Shown piece after piece: positions 23,701-35,700 of a DNA stretch of 64,000 nt. Position numbers and translations under genes: made by a program. The stretch spans positions 24,616,001 to 24,680,000 of the forward strand of contig OU612072.1 of the NCBI GenBank assembly GCA_914767715.1, given 5' to 3'. This stretch comes from Membranipora membranacea. Lineage: Eukaryota; Bryozoa; Gymnolaemata; Cheilostomatida; Membraniporidae. The notes under the pieces were generated by a model. That model did no database searches. It saw nothing but the letters and a program-made list of their open reading frames with translations, and was not told the DNA's origin. Position 1 is the stretch's first letter; the number at the start of each line of letters is the position of its first letter.

Positions 23701-25730
23701 GTGCCCAGGTCAAAATGCCCCATCTTCAAATAATGATATCACTAAATCAATAATAGGCAATGTTTTTGTTGTTGCTCTTTTATTTTATCAGTGAGATATA
23801 TTTGTATACACCATATTAACTCCCTAGTTTTCTAAACACTTTTAACCATGATAGAAAGAACAGAAAGTTTTTCATCATTGTCTAAAATCTAAATCCTTTA
23901 TCAATAATAAAGCCCAGTATATCCAGAAAGAGCAGTTGGAAAATGCAATATATTTGATAAAGTATAACATTGTACGATATATACAAATTAAATCATTTCA
24001 ATGTTTGACGTTCATGAACAAAATATTGTAGAAAAGAAAAACGGTGGACCTACTCTGGCGTTTGATGATCTGCCTCTGACCAAAAGAAGGGCATTCTGAT
24101 TTCATCAAAGTCTAGGAAGGATTTCAGAACAATGCACTTTTTGATATCAAGCTAACTTCAGTGTCGCCTAGTTATTTTGCAAATTAGTGACCTTCAGTGA
24201 CCTTCTGCTTAGTCTGTGGGTGATGAATGTGGTATCATAGTAATCATTGTAGTAATTACTATAAACATGATGAATGAAGAAATCATTAATTATAAATCAT
24301 AATTATTATTTGTATACAGTGGCTGGATACATTGACAAGATTAGGTAAAAAAGTAAAACAGTTAAACTTTCTTTGGGTGTTTGTTGGATGTTATCGCAAT
24401 GCACACGTTATTGCGTGCTCATCAACCGGTCAACCACACTTTCATGTATAAAGGTTCATTTGATCACTAATGCTGATAGTAAATTGTTGCATATATAAAA
24501 TTATATTTGGATATATATCATCACGGCAGTGTATGTTCATGTCAGGTCAAAAACTGTGAATTTCTTCATTATCTAGGAACAATGTATCATTAGAAAAGTT
24601 TATCCAAGACTATCAGAAAACCCTATCAACTTTGTGTATTGTCCATGGCAGGCAAAAATCAAGCAAGTAGCTGCAAACAGGATACATAGATAAAGCCCAC
24701 ATATAGCTTGTTAAATATGTGATTCAATATCTGTAATTTATATATATACTTTATCATTGCCATAAAAGTCAATGACAAATAAAGTTAGTCAGATGTTTTT
24801 TCTGGAAGGGTGATTTCAGGCTTCCAAAAATTCTTGCATGGTTGATTGTCATAATTATTCCTATTCAACCTATGCAATATATCTAAAACACAAAATATCA
24901 GGATTTATTTTTAGCTCTTCAAGCTTTACCAATAAAAGTCTCTCTTCATACTCTTCCTCATATGGAATCGTAATTCTAGTGCAGAGCTTTTAGAATCTCT
25001 CCAGTTTATCCTCGTCATTTTGGGAGGTGTTTTGGAATCAGCATGGGGCTGCATATGAGAAGAGAAATGTGTGGTAGCTAACCAACTAGCCAACTATAGC
25101 AGCTGATAACAACACCCATCAGAACCATAATGTTGATGGAAGACCCATGCCAAGCAATCAACACTCTACGGAGGACCAAGCCCTTCTCCTACTGCTGTAT
25201 AGACCACTAAATCACAACATAGGCCTCTCAACCATCCTGCTGATCGATTGATTCATTTTTTTGTGAACAATAAAAATGCATTCAATTTCCACAAATACAT
25301 AAGAAGGTGAAATGTCCTAAGTTAGTGTATTGTGTCATTTGAAGTATACACATGTGGCATAAAAGCTGTCCCAGGCACATTTATGCATGATTGGCCTCAA
25401 ATTTCTTAGGGGACGGCATCAATCATGGATTAGATATTCACTGTCATGAAATATCTAAGTTTTCAGATTTTGCAAGGCCATGTTATTCTGGGTATTGAAC
25501 AATTTAACAAGAAGATGCACATTAAGAACTTTAATTAACAACCCTGCTAACGGTTTGACAGGCAACTGGCTTTGCTAACATCTTCCGTTGAATTTCTGTG
25601 GATACTACTTGAAATTGAAATGAAGAACAGAATAGAATGTACTGGTTGCCTAGATATTCGCATTTGAAGTACATGTTTGCGAAGATAGCACAGACTTCAT
25701 CGATTGTATTTATGTCAGTCAGCATAGTTC
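20710..25730. other. Long gene-poor stretch
   Basis: No spliced gene could be assembled. A plus-strand open frame ending at 23733 (residues such as ALYVLDPQSKYYVEHVCS and LFESYTLADNTRRL) is about 95 codons without a stop and reads like protein, but it matches nothing I recognise and has no supporting exons. Short runs of A, T and TA are scattered throughout. Confidence 0.35.
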
Positions 25731-25732
25731 AT

Positions 25733-25738
25733 TTTATT
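25733..25738 (-). terminator. Candidate polyadenylation signal of the GPCR gene
   Basis: AATAAA on the minus strand, about 100 bases after the receptor's stop codon at 25839. Confidence 0.4.
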
Positions 25739-25838
25739 GTGTTGTATTATATTAACCCCTAGGGACTTGTCTCAGCAAAACAGGTTATAAATAATCTCAT
25801 GAATAACATATTCAGGGCTGAAAAATTAAATTATGACT

Positions 25839-26768
25839 TCAGATTATATCATCACTAGATTGAGTAACAATGTAAGGCGGCTTTTTCTTGAAAAGAGAAG
25901 TAAATGTTTTCCTGAAGCAAGGTAGAGTCCAGTAATAAATAGGAAAACACATCCCACTATTTAAACAAAGTAGCTGTAAGGTTATAAACCTGTACCAGCC
26001 TGGAAGATGACCTAAGGCTGAGATAAATATCCTCGCTGCCCAAACACCAACAGGCATCCAACAAAAGTAATATACTCCAAGCGTTGTTAGGACTGTTTTT
26101 GTTGATCTTATAAGTCTGCTTCTGTTGACTCCTTTTAACTCAGATATCCTTTTTAAGACAAGGAAGTTCAAAACAGCTTGAACAGTAATAGGGGTAAATA
26201 TGAACAAGACCCCACACACTATACATCCTACCATTCCGTTCTCACCTGCCACGATAACACATGATGGCAGATAAGGGTCAAAGCCAAAACTAATCATATC
26301 AAAGTAACTAAATATAATAGCAGGAATGAGAGGAAATATATACAGAATTACAATGAAGATGAGAATTAAGTGTGGTGACCTTGCTGTATTCACCTGCAAA
26401 ATTCTGTGAGTTATCGGAAACTTAACCATCATCCATTTGTCTATAGACATAGAAGTATGAATGAGAGCGGTTATACTAGCTGCATACATTGTCGCCTGTC
26501 CGAGGAGATCGCAATATAAGTCTGTGAGTGAAATCTCTCCTCTCAACAATATCATCAGTGCCACAGTATTAACACCGAGCATCGCCAAATCAGATCCTAC
26601 CAGTCCTAGCATGAAATAATGCTGAATTTTCAGCTTTCTCAGTTTTCTGAATGTTGCTATTACCAACATGTTGCTGGTAAGAATACACAGATTGACAAAA
26701 AAGCAACTCACAGCTAACTGTTTTGGTAAGTTAGTTTCATGCAACTCCCATTGAGAATTTTTTCCCAT
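25839..26768 (-). CDS. Rhodopsin-like (class A) G-protein-coupled receptor, intronless
   Basis: A 309-residue single-exon protein with seven hydrophobic segments. Landmarks in order: TM1 asparagine in TSNMLVI (near residue 34); TM2 aspartate in LVGSDLAML; TM3 cysteine in DLYCDLLGQ, with a partner cysteine in the second extracellular loop (LPSCVIV); a TM3-end motif DKW where DRY is usual; TM6 FCWMPVG (CWxP); and a TM7 sequence SGMCFPIYYW in place of NPxxY. A short tail with KKK and a terminal DDII follows. Length is near the family minimum. The ligand cannot be inferred; the DKW and altered NPxxY suggest a lineage-expanded orphan. Upstream at 26825-26830 a TATATA lies about 60 bases before the ATG. 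Confidence 0.9.
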   Translation of the reverse strand: MGKNSQWELHETNLPKQLAVSCFFVNLCILTSNMLVIATFRKLRKLKIQHYFMLGLVGSDLAMLGVNTVALMILLRGEISLTDLYCDLLGQATMYAASITALIHTSMSIDKWMMVKFPITHRILQVNTARSPHLILIFIVILYIFPLIPAIIFSYFDMISFGFDPYLPSCVIVAGENGMVGCIVCGVLFIFTPITVQAVLNFLVLKRISELKGVNRSRLIRSTKTVLTTLGVYYFCWMPVGVWAARIFISALGHLPGWYRFITLQLLCLNSGMCFPIYYWTLPCFRKTFTSLFKKKPPYIVTQSSDDII

Positions 26769-26824
26769 ACTGTTGATAACTGCAAATCAACAATGCTCAA
26801 CAGTCCGCCGAGCCCTTAAACTAC

Positions 26825-26830
26825 TATATA
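26825..26830 (-). promoter_or_regulatory. Candidate TATA box of the GPCR gene
   Basis: TATATAG on the minus strand, about 57-62 bases before the ATG at 26768, so an intronless transcript with a ~25-30 base leader is plausible. Confidence 0.4.
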
Positions 26831-27349
26831 CACTTCAGCTCAGTACTTCATGTAGGAAAGTCTCACAAGTTTTCTTACTTGTTTACAACGCAATATATAC
26901 CGCTGCTGAGTTTTTGAATCCTTCATGTTTCAGGACGTCATCAAGATAAATTAACATCAATTAATTGTATATTCTTGGTACATGAAGACCTGATTAGCAT
27001 TCATGCATGTACAATCACAAGCATTAGCAATATCATGTCTGTTATATTAGTGCAAACATGCTGTCTCGAAGAACTGATGGCCATGCAAAACTAACATTAG
27101 TTAAATTGTAAATTCAGTGTTACACATGAAAATCAAACACGTGGCAAAATTATTGCTTTTCACAACCTCAATCTTTTGAATATAAAGGTACCATCACCGG
27201 CAAAGCATTTAATTTTTGAGCTACATATATGTAATATTATCCATTACCATGGTATTTGCAGGAAACCTTGAATACAAACACACGATCTAAGGAGAAGGCA
27301 TATCAGTTCATTTGTCAGCTAATTTTGTAAAACCCTCTTTGGAGCATCA

Positions 27350-29760
27350 CAGGGCTGAGGGAGAGCTGGATGTATCGGACCTGATCAAGTCGGAGTTCAT
27401 TGCTAGCCCATGATAAATTAGACGCGGTTTCAAGCGTCGGGAATCTAACCTTTCAAAATCAAGAGAATGTATTTGTTGATTATGATAACACTACGCAGGA
27501 AGTTTCCTTGAATGATATGATCAATAGTTCGTTAAGCTCCAAAACAGACTGCTCAGTTTTAAAAATGATAGTTGTTTACATTTGATGATGTAATTTGATT
27601 ATGATTATATTCTGAGGTAGGTGAAAACAGTGTCATAACCACACATAATGTTTCAATGACCTTAATTCTGATAATTGAGATGAGTTAAATATTGTTTTAT
27701 TTTAGATTGTTCAAGAGAACTCTGTTAGGAGTCAAACAAAGAAGTTAGATAATATAACGTGTCGCAAGAAGGTGTGTTAGTAAGCCTGAAATGTAATTGA
27801 TACCTTCATAGATTTTGTAATATGTGCTGAATTGTAAAATTTATATGGGCAACAACCTCTTAATATCTATATATGGCTTTGCACTGCTAGGTTTAAAAAT
27901 GCTGACAATATTGAAGCTAGATAATTCTAAGATGAGGAAGGCCCTCACAACGCTATTTTCATTTAAATTTACATCAGACTATTATTATGTGCTCAAACAA
28001 CACTGATTGAAATATAAAGCTGATATAGTTTAATAACTATGTTCATGTGATGCTCGCCAAATAGTTTCAATAGAAGACATGATTTTTCTGATGTCCCACT
28101 ACCAATAACACTATCACCCATTGTCTTAATCTTTAATAATTGATATCGTGTTTAACACCGAGATTGGTAGTAATTGCTTGTGGAAGTAACAGATACATCA
28201 GTACAAGCTTTGTAACTGCAAATTTATGCTGCTTACCAACAATTCATTCACTTGTGTGTTAAGTAGAACAATACCTGTCTGCTAAGTTTACCCTGAAGTA
28301 ACAACATGATGCTGAAGTATACTGTGAGGCGCTGCACTGCACATTATTCATTAACAGAGAAAGTTTGTACAGCCATCCGCTGATGCTAGTAAAACTCAAA
28401 AAACAGGTAAGTCAACAATTAAATCTGAACTGTTCTCAATACAAGTCAGTGGGTGAACAAATTTATGCCATTAATCATCCTGATCAATAAATTAGTGAGT
28501 AAAATTTCCTGTGATCCCTGTTAAATGACGCATTCAAACAAAACAGTGCATTGCGAGTGTTTTTTTATTAATTCAATTGATTCAATTCTCGCTTTCATTT
28601 CAGAGGAATACTGCACTGCTACTGATCCAATGATTCTTGCAAAGCCTGACTTGAACTCTGAAGAAGATACTGGAGCTGTGTTAAAAACACAATGTTTAGA
28701 ACCCTTCTATTATTACTCTTGGTAATGAACGCATTGACAAGCAAATCTGTAACAGGTTAGTTTTTTCACTCAGGTATTTATTCATCACGGGATGATACTC
28801 CAGAACTAAACGTTCTCAATTAATCCTAAATATTTGGATATGGCATTCAAAGAGAGAGAAAGTAGAAAACTTTTTAAAGAGCAGAGTAGAGCTAGGAGAC
28901 TCTTCGACCCAGACAGAAACATTTTGAGCAGAAATCATAGGCAAACAATTGTAAAACAGTGAAGGTAGATAAAAGGTTCGAGGTAGTTGAAATATAAACA
29001 TTCTATACCCTCAATAATAAGACCTAGGCTATGCTTTTATGCGTGACATCCCAGTACAAATCAGATAAACTTGACCAAGGGAATGAAGCTGAACATCAAA
29101 GTTCAAGGATTACCCAACCTGACAATTGGCTGTAATATTAAGGTATTATCAATTACAATCTGATTGTATGAGCATGAGCATGAGTATGAGCATGTTTCCA
29201 AACTAGGCTTCATTCCCTTAAAAAGTGCAAAGCTTAGTCTATGCAAGAACCAGGGATTGATATTCTCATATCTGATGTTTGAACTTTCAGTTTCAGTTCT
29301 ACGATTGTTTTAGCCAAATTGTACATATCAAACCAAACAACGAGTGACAGTTACTATGTCAATCAAATGCTGACAATATCATGCCACGATACAGATATTC
29401 CTGCTGCCGGTGGTTACAATCTTGGGATCGGTTACACCAACAACCGTGGTATAGTATGCATCAGAGAAGGTGGTTTATGGATAGGGCTTTCAACTCTTAA
29501 TGGTAGACAGAAACAAGTCACAGATGAGCAATGTGACTTGTTGCACAATGGCCAGACTATCACTTTGCGATTGACCATCTCATTATTGGATTACAACATT
29601 TCTTGTCAACGTGGTGCCAATGGAGAGGGAAGTGCAGTGTTTTTGCCGATTGACAAAATCAAAGGTAAAATGTTTTATCTTGCGGGAAACAATATTTTTA
29701 TTTGTATCTCTGAAAGACTGTATTTTGAACAAATTTGCAGTTTAATGAGATAAAGACATC
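27350..29760. repeat. Inverted segmental duplication, arm 1 (partner 61550-64000)
   Basis: The 5' part of gene B and ~1.3 kb upstream of it match, inverted, the last ~2.4 kb of the window. Matching landmarks: the open frame with FVDYDNT and INSSLSSKTDCSV at 27400-27585 against 63978-63784; the signal-peptide exon 28692 against 62641; and Ig exon 29314 against about 61877. The arms differ by many substitutions and indels, so the duplication is not recent. It continues beyond the window. Confidence 0.75.
27420..27585 (+). other. Unrecognised open frame conserved in both duplication arms
   Basis: Both copies keep an open frame over about 55 codons (VFVDYDNTTQEVSLNDMINS here, VFVDYDNTMQEISFNDLINS in the other arm) and end at similarly placed stops. 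The many substitutions with no internal stop hint at coding constraint. The copy at the window end extends the frame further upstream than this one does. The family was not recognised. Confidence 0.35.
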
Positions 29761-32700
29761 TCATAATGCAAAAAACATCACTCATTTGCTGTAGAGCTTT
29801 TTCCATATCTACTATCTGAGTAATGGACGCTTTCAAAGTTTCGAGTTTGCTGAGAAGCGGTTTTTTTTAAAAATAATATGGTATACCAGAGTCATCATGG
29901 TTGAAACTATTAGCTGCTCTCTAAAAGTAAAATTACTTTTTAGTTTAGCAAAGCCATAACAACTGCATTGTTTTCAGTCGCATACCACACATAACTCTAG
30001 TAGTTATATATTTTGCAGTACCTCCAGATGACATAATACTGACCATTGAACCAAGACAAATAGCAGAAAATGACACTGTCACTGTTAAGTGTTCTTCCTC
30101 CTCAGCTAAGAGTGTATACAGATACGGTAAATTCTTGCTTGTTTAATGTATTAACATTAACACCATAATATGTGTCAGCATACATATTGATCATGATTAT
30201 CTATCACAGTGAATTGAAACATTTTCCATTGATTGGTTGTCTGGTCCACAGTTTCGGTAATGTACAGCTGACAACTTGTAGAACATGTTAATCAGCTGAC
30301 CTGCTAATCGGAAAGTTGTTACTAGGGTGTCAATCAATGAATAATGTGCCAGATTTAAAGCTAGCTCAAGTAACGGGCACTTTGATAACTGCCGGTGGAT
30401 CATCTCTACAAATTAATAAACTCTGTATTTTCCATGGATCAATGAATTCACACCAAAGGTCATGATGGCTGCGTCAATCATTTTGCCTAATTGGACAATA
30501 CGAGTAACAAGATTTAAAAATAAGGTTGGAATTATGTTATGTTTGATATATTTTGCTTTAATTTGAATTACAGAAGCTCATTTATTAAATGGCTCCATAA
30601 TGGTGATACCGGGAGGAGTGTATAGTACAAGCCCTGCAGACAGAGATGGGTTCATCCTCATTTGTAAGGACACAGAACATTCAGACTGGATCAACAGTGA
30701 AGACATTACAGCAAAAATTGCGGTGCATCCAACATGTGAGTAATTGAGTATCACTCTCTCCAAATGATTTGTGAGGCGATTAATATATATACAGGCATAC
30801 TAGATGGTGCTCTATGAGGTTAGAATAATTAAACAAAGACTACAAATACATCAATGATCTGGCATTGATCTATGTTTTCTACTGGATTCCAACATTTGTT
30901 ATCAGAATCATTAGATGTTCAGAAGCGGATAAACCAGACTTGAAAGGGAGTCAGCCAGTCAGACCAGATACATTAAGTAGAGTGTCCAAAGAGCAAAATT
31001 TTGTTAAGGTTATGATACCAGCGTTGTCCAATTTTGAAATTTAATATATCGTTGGAAAGCTAATCGGACACTGATTCTGAAAATATTGATTTCGCCATGA
31101 CGTCATGTCATGGCTTTGTGCTATTTTGATAAAAGCCAGGATAATCGTCTTTGAGGAGGATTTTTGAGGACGATGTGGCGCAGATAGTATGGTTCATCTC
31201 ATATTTTCAACTGCATGATGTTTACAGGAGCCTCTGAAGCACCCATGATGGGCAATTTCTGGATCCTGTGGCATTGAGCACCAGAGGCAAAACCATCTTT
31301 TTATCATTGGTTATAAGCTTATTTAGGTTGCTTTGGTTAAATGGATGAGGATCCAATGTGATGCGCGCCACACACAGAAAAGACAGGTTATTAACATCGG
31401 GAAGACCTTATGCTACATTTCATGACTAATAAAAGACATTGGTATCAATAATATTAGGAATTGCCCTCTCTGTCAGAATGCTCATATTTTCCATGACGCC
31501 AAACATGCTGTCAAAAGGACCATCACTGAGGCCAGAAATTTTTTTAAATTCCTCACATACAAAGCCGCTTTGATGAAGCATAGTGCGAAAAGGACAAAAC
31601 AAGTCTCGTAACCTTTAAGTTGATGGTCAAAACAAACAAATTTTACCGAATGATACAATTCAATGGAGCGAATCCAAACAAGGAAAATACAATGTGAGCG
31701 GAATTCAAAGTTTCTGATAAAATATTTGAAAATGTTAAATGATTTAATTTTGAGTTGAAAATCTAACAGCTGAGTGTCTGAGAATTGCCCGTTGTAAGGC
31801 GATGTCTCAACCAAAGTGAAAAATCAAATTTGAGATCAATATATTTATATTGAGATATATATTATTAAAAAAAAGAAATATATACACAGTGTAATTCCTG
31901 TCAATTCAGACACATCAGTGTGGTGTGTGAAATTGTAATTGCAATTCAAAGTTGTCGTCCGCTGCCAAGGAAAGAAGTAACTCAATATTCAGAGGGCTTT
32001 TGATTGAGGTTGTATTTTATTATCAAGAAAGAATGAAACTCCTTGTTCTGATGTTTGTTTCCGATAATGCAGACGAAGGGAGTGACTAATATCTTGATTT
32101 AACAATCATAACCCAAACCGTCATCAGCGTTTGATTTCAATTACCATTTGCATTGAATAATACAAAAAATAAATTGTTGCTGTTTGTCAAATCCCTGAAA
32201 TACGCCCCACATTTGTTGTGAATCCCTGCAAGCTGGCATTATTGTAATTAGGACAATTCAATTAGAATAAATTTCTTTGGTCCCCTGGAGATTGAAATAA
32301 GTGACTGACACTATGTAAAACGAAGCGCCCTAGAGACTCGCAACTTGATTCAGTTGCTGAATGTTTAAATCTTGCTTTATCATTCATTTGAATTGTAGGG
32401 AATATTGAAAAGATGAAATTTATTGCAGAAGCAGCGAAATGCAAAATATTCTATTTCATCATTCAATGTTTTGAAGACTGTAGTTTTGCGAACCCTTGAA
32501 GTAATAAATGTCCTCTGGATGACTTGACAACGTGTATGATATTCATCACAGTGAAATGCCTTCATGATAAAAAGTAAAGATGAATTATTTTGAAGATATT
32601 GCCGTTGACCACAGAGGGACTGTACGAACTATGGAGTTAAACACTCGGAAGGCATACACATTAACATGTAACATTAGGGGGAACCCGAGGCCAGTGTACC

Positions 32701-35700
32701 AATGGATGTCGACACTCACAGATCTCAGTAACATACATAATCAAATTCTGCTCCTTCAAAACAATACACACAAAAATGGCATATCGGAGGGGATAGAATG
32801 TTTTGGACTAAGAACTGAGTTTGAAGAAGGTCAGAAAACTGCACATTTTAATGCTCTCTATGTTCGTTTAGACAATCTTTGCTGATTCTGTTAACATTAT
32901 CAGCCGAAATCAAATTGTAAGAGTAATGCATCTTCTCGATTAAAGCTTATCAAAGAATCATTTATTTGTTAGAGGCATTGACAATAACATGGCAGATTCA
33001 ATGGAAACATCAGCAAGATGGTAAAAACATAGGGCTACTATTTGTTGGCTTTGGATTGTGTCTGGGGATTGGAATAACAACTATTTGTGCCTTGATGGTC
33101 TGGAAAAGGAATACAGGTGGGTCACATTCTCATAATCGTCACACTTATAAACATCAAACAACTTAACATAAAGAGCTCCTCCATGCCCTTTGATGTTTGA
33201 TGATTGCATTATTATTAAATATCTAAATACAATTTCTATAAAGTAAGAACTCTAGGTGATAGGTATACCTAAGGTGGTGACCTGTCCTTTTTCCTATGAG
33301 TTTTGCACCTTTTAAGCATATTAGGGAAATAATTTCCTCATTATCCACCCGCTCGGTAGCTTCAGTAAATATATTTTAAATAATTGCATAGTAGCATTAT
33401 TTATATATATATATATATATATGAACTTTTGTAAAAATCAGATAGAATCTGACATCTGACACTTTTCTGTGCCCTGTTTTAAATAAGAGTTATCTCCTCC
33501 TGGGGAACACAGATTTGGCATGGCTTATCATGCATGTAGCCTGTGCTAAATTTGCAGAAATAACATCCATTCGGGTAGGGTAAGGGTCCAGCCCTGCAAG
33601 TAAGTTATAAGTTTTACATATCTGCAGGAAAAAAAACCTGAGCATGCGTGATAAATTAATTATTGAATGCAACAATGTATTGTGCACCCTGATCACTGTC
33701 AATAGCTCTACTACCGCATACATCAAAGGATGATTTATAGCATTCATTATACAGCCACAATTATGTAGTAACTGTTTGTAAACAGTGAACAAAAGAAGGA
33801 TGTCCCCAACCACAAGATCAGCTGATTAATTCATAGGTATAAGACGGCCAGTTTTATCCGAAAACAGTCATTTATAGTCATCGCATACAAAGTCAAGTAA
33901 GTTTAAAAGATAAGTAGATAAACAATGCCAGCAGCTAGTTGTGCAGCTATGGGTTGCACTAATCACTCGAGGAAATTATCTAACATAAAAAAGCAGCCAT
34001 GCAAAAACACTCTGGACAAAATAAGGGTAAGATCACAGTTTTTATTTTCCTCATGATTAATCCAAGCACTATAAGTAATGATCCAAAATATAACACATTT
34101 TTATATTGAATCAAGCATATACACTCCTGAAAGTTCAGAAATGGTCCAAAACCCGTGGCCACGTGACAAGGCTACTGCTGCACCATTTCTTCTTTCTTTC
34201 ATTATTATTATAAGTCTGATCTGAGCTATCTGTCACAATGCATGAAATTTGAAAATTACTGTGCAAGCTTTGATAAATTTATAAAGATTTATATATAATA
34301 TCAAAATCATTTAAATAATACAATGACGATTTTTTTACTTCAATATAACCTTTTACAGGATTATGTGGATGTCTACCATTAACACATTTTAAATTTCCGA
34401 CAGATACCCTAAAGTGGAAAAATTGGGTCACCTTGATCAATCGGCAAAAAAGCAAAACTGATAAAACTGTGTGGTTCCCAGACAGTAATTCAAGAGTATG
34501 TAGTGTTCATTTTGTGGATGGGCTACCCATTGATAAAAATCCCTATCCTACGCAGAAGCTTGGTTACGATGCAACACTGAAGATTAGCACTTTAATGAGG
34601 AACCCTAGGAATCCAAATAAAATCATATCAGTAGAAACAGGAACAACCAGCAGCTTGGAGCCACTAATGCTATCAGTCAGATCTAGTCAACCAAGGCCAT
34701 CTAATATTTCCTCTCACAAAACAAATACAGCTATTTTGCAAACATTCTTTGATGATGAGTGCTTCAGTGAAATCGAGACTAAACCTTTGTTCAATATTCA
34801 GGAAGGGCTGGATACTGCTGCCACTAATGAGCTACATAGACCATCTGCCTCGACTTCTGCAGCTGATAATCACAATCATGAACTGTAAGAGGCTAATGGA
34901 AAACTCATGGCCAAATCTATAGGTTTGAGAGCCAAAACTGTCCAGCTCAAACTTCATCAGCGTCTGTACCACAAAAAGCTCTTGAAAACAGACCAAGATG
35001 TGTCATCTTACACTGGCGTCCCCAAGGTGAAGATTTTTGAACTATTAGCTGAAATTTACAGTCAGTTCTATGTAGTAAAGAAAACAAAACCTGTCACCCA
35101 CATCACACATCACACAGTTTAAGTTCAAAAGATTTCAGAACCTCCGTAAAAATACACATGTCAAGCTGTGCAATGGAGATCGGCTGCTGCTAGTGTTAAT
35201 GAGGCTTAGACTTGGACTTTTATGCAAAGATCTAGCTGACAGGTAAATATAAAATTTTACTTTGTCAGAGCGATATGTGGTAAACAGTACACGATATTGT
35301 TACCCATTTCTTACAATGTACATGCACTGTACATAATGTTACAAAAGCTGAAAAGTCTCGGTGCAAGCTAAAGTGCAAAAATATTACCTACTAATAGTAA
35401 AACGTACCATTTATTTATCAGGCTTTGTTGGTCATTATTAGAAGGGAACACCCGCACATGGTTTATTTTGGCCTGTTGGGTATTCTAGATTGATTAATTA
35501 TTTATATCTCTTTATAAAACTATCATTTTAGCTTGATGTTTTTAAAAAAAAACAATTTATTTCCAGATTTGACATCAGTGAGACCAGTGTTGCGGAAATT
35601 CTCAACTGTACGCTGTCGCTCCTCGCCTAAGTGCTGAAACCTCTCGTTGTCTTTTACACTGTGGAAGAAATCGCTAAAACTATCCCCAAAGAATACTCAA

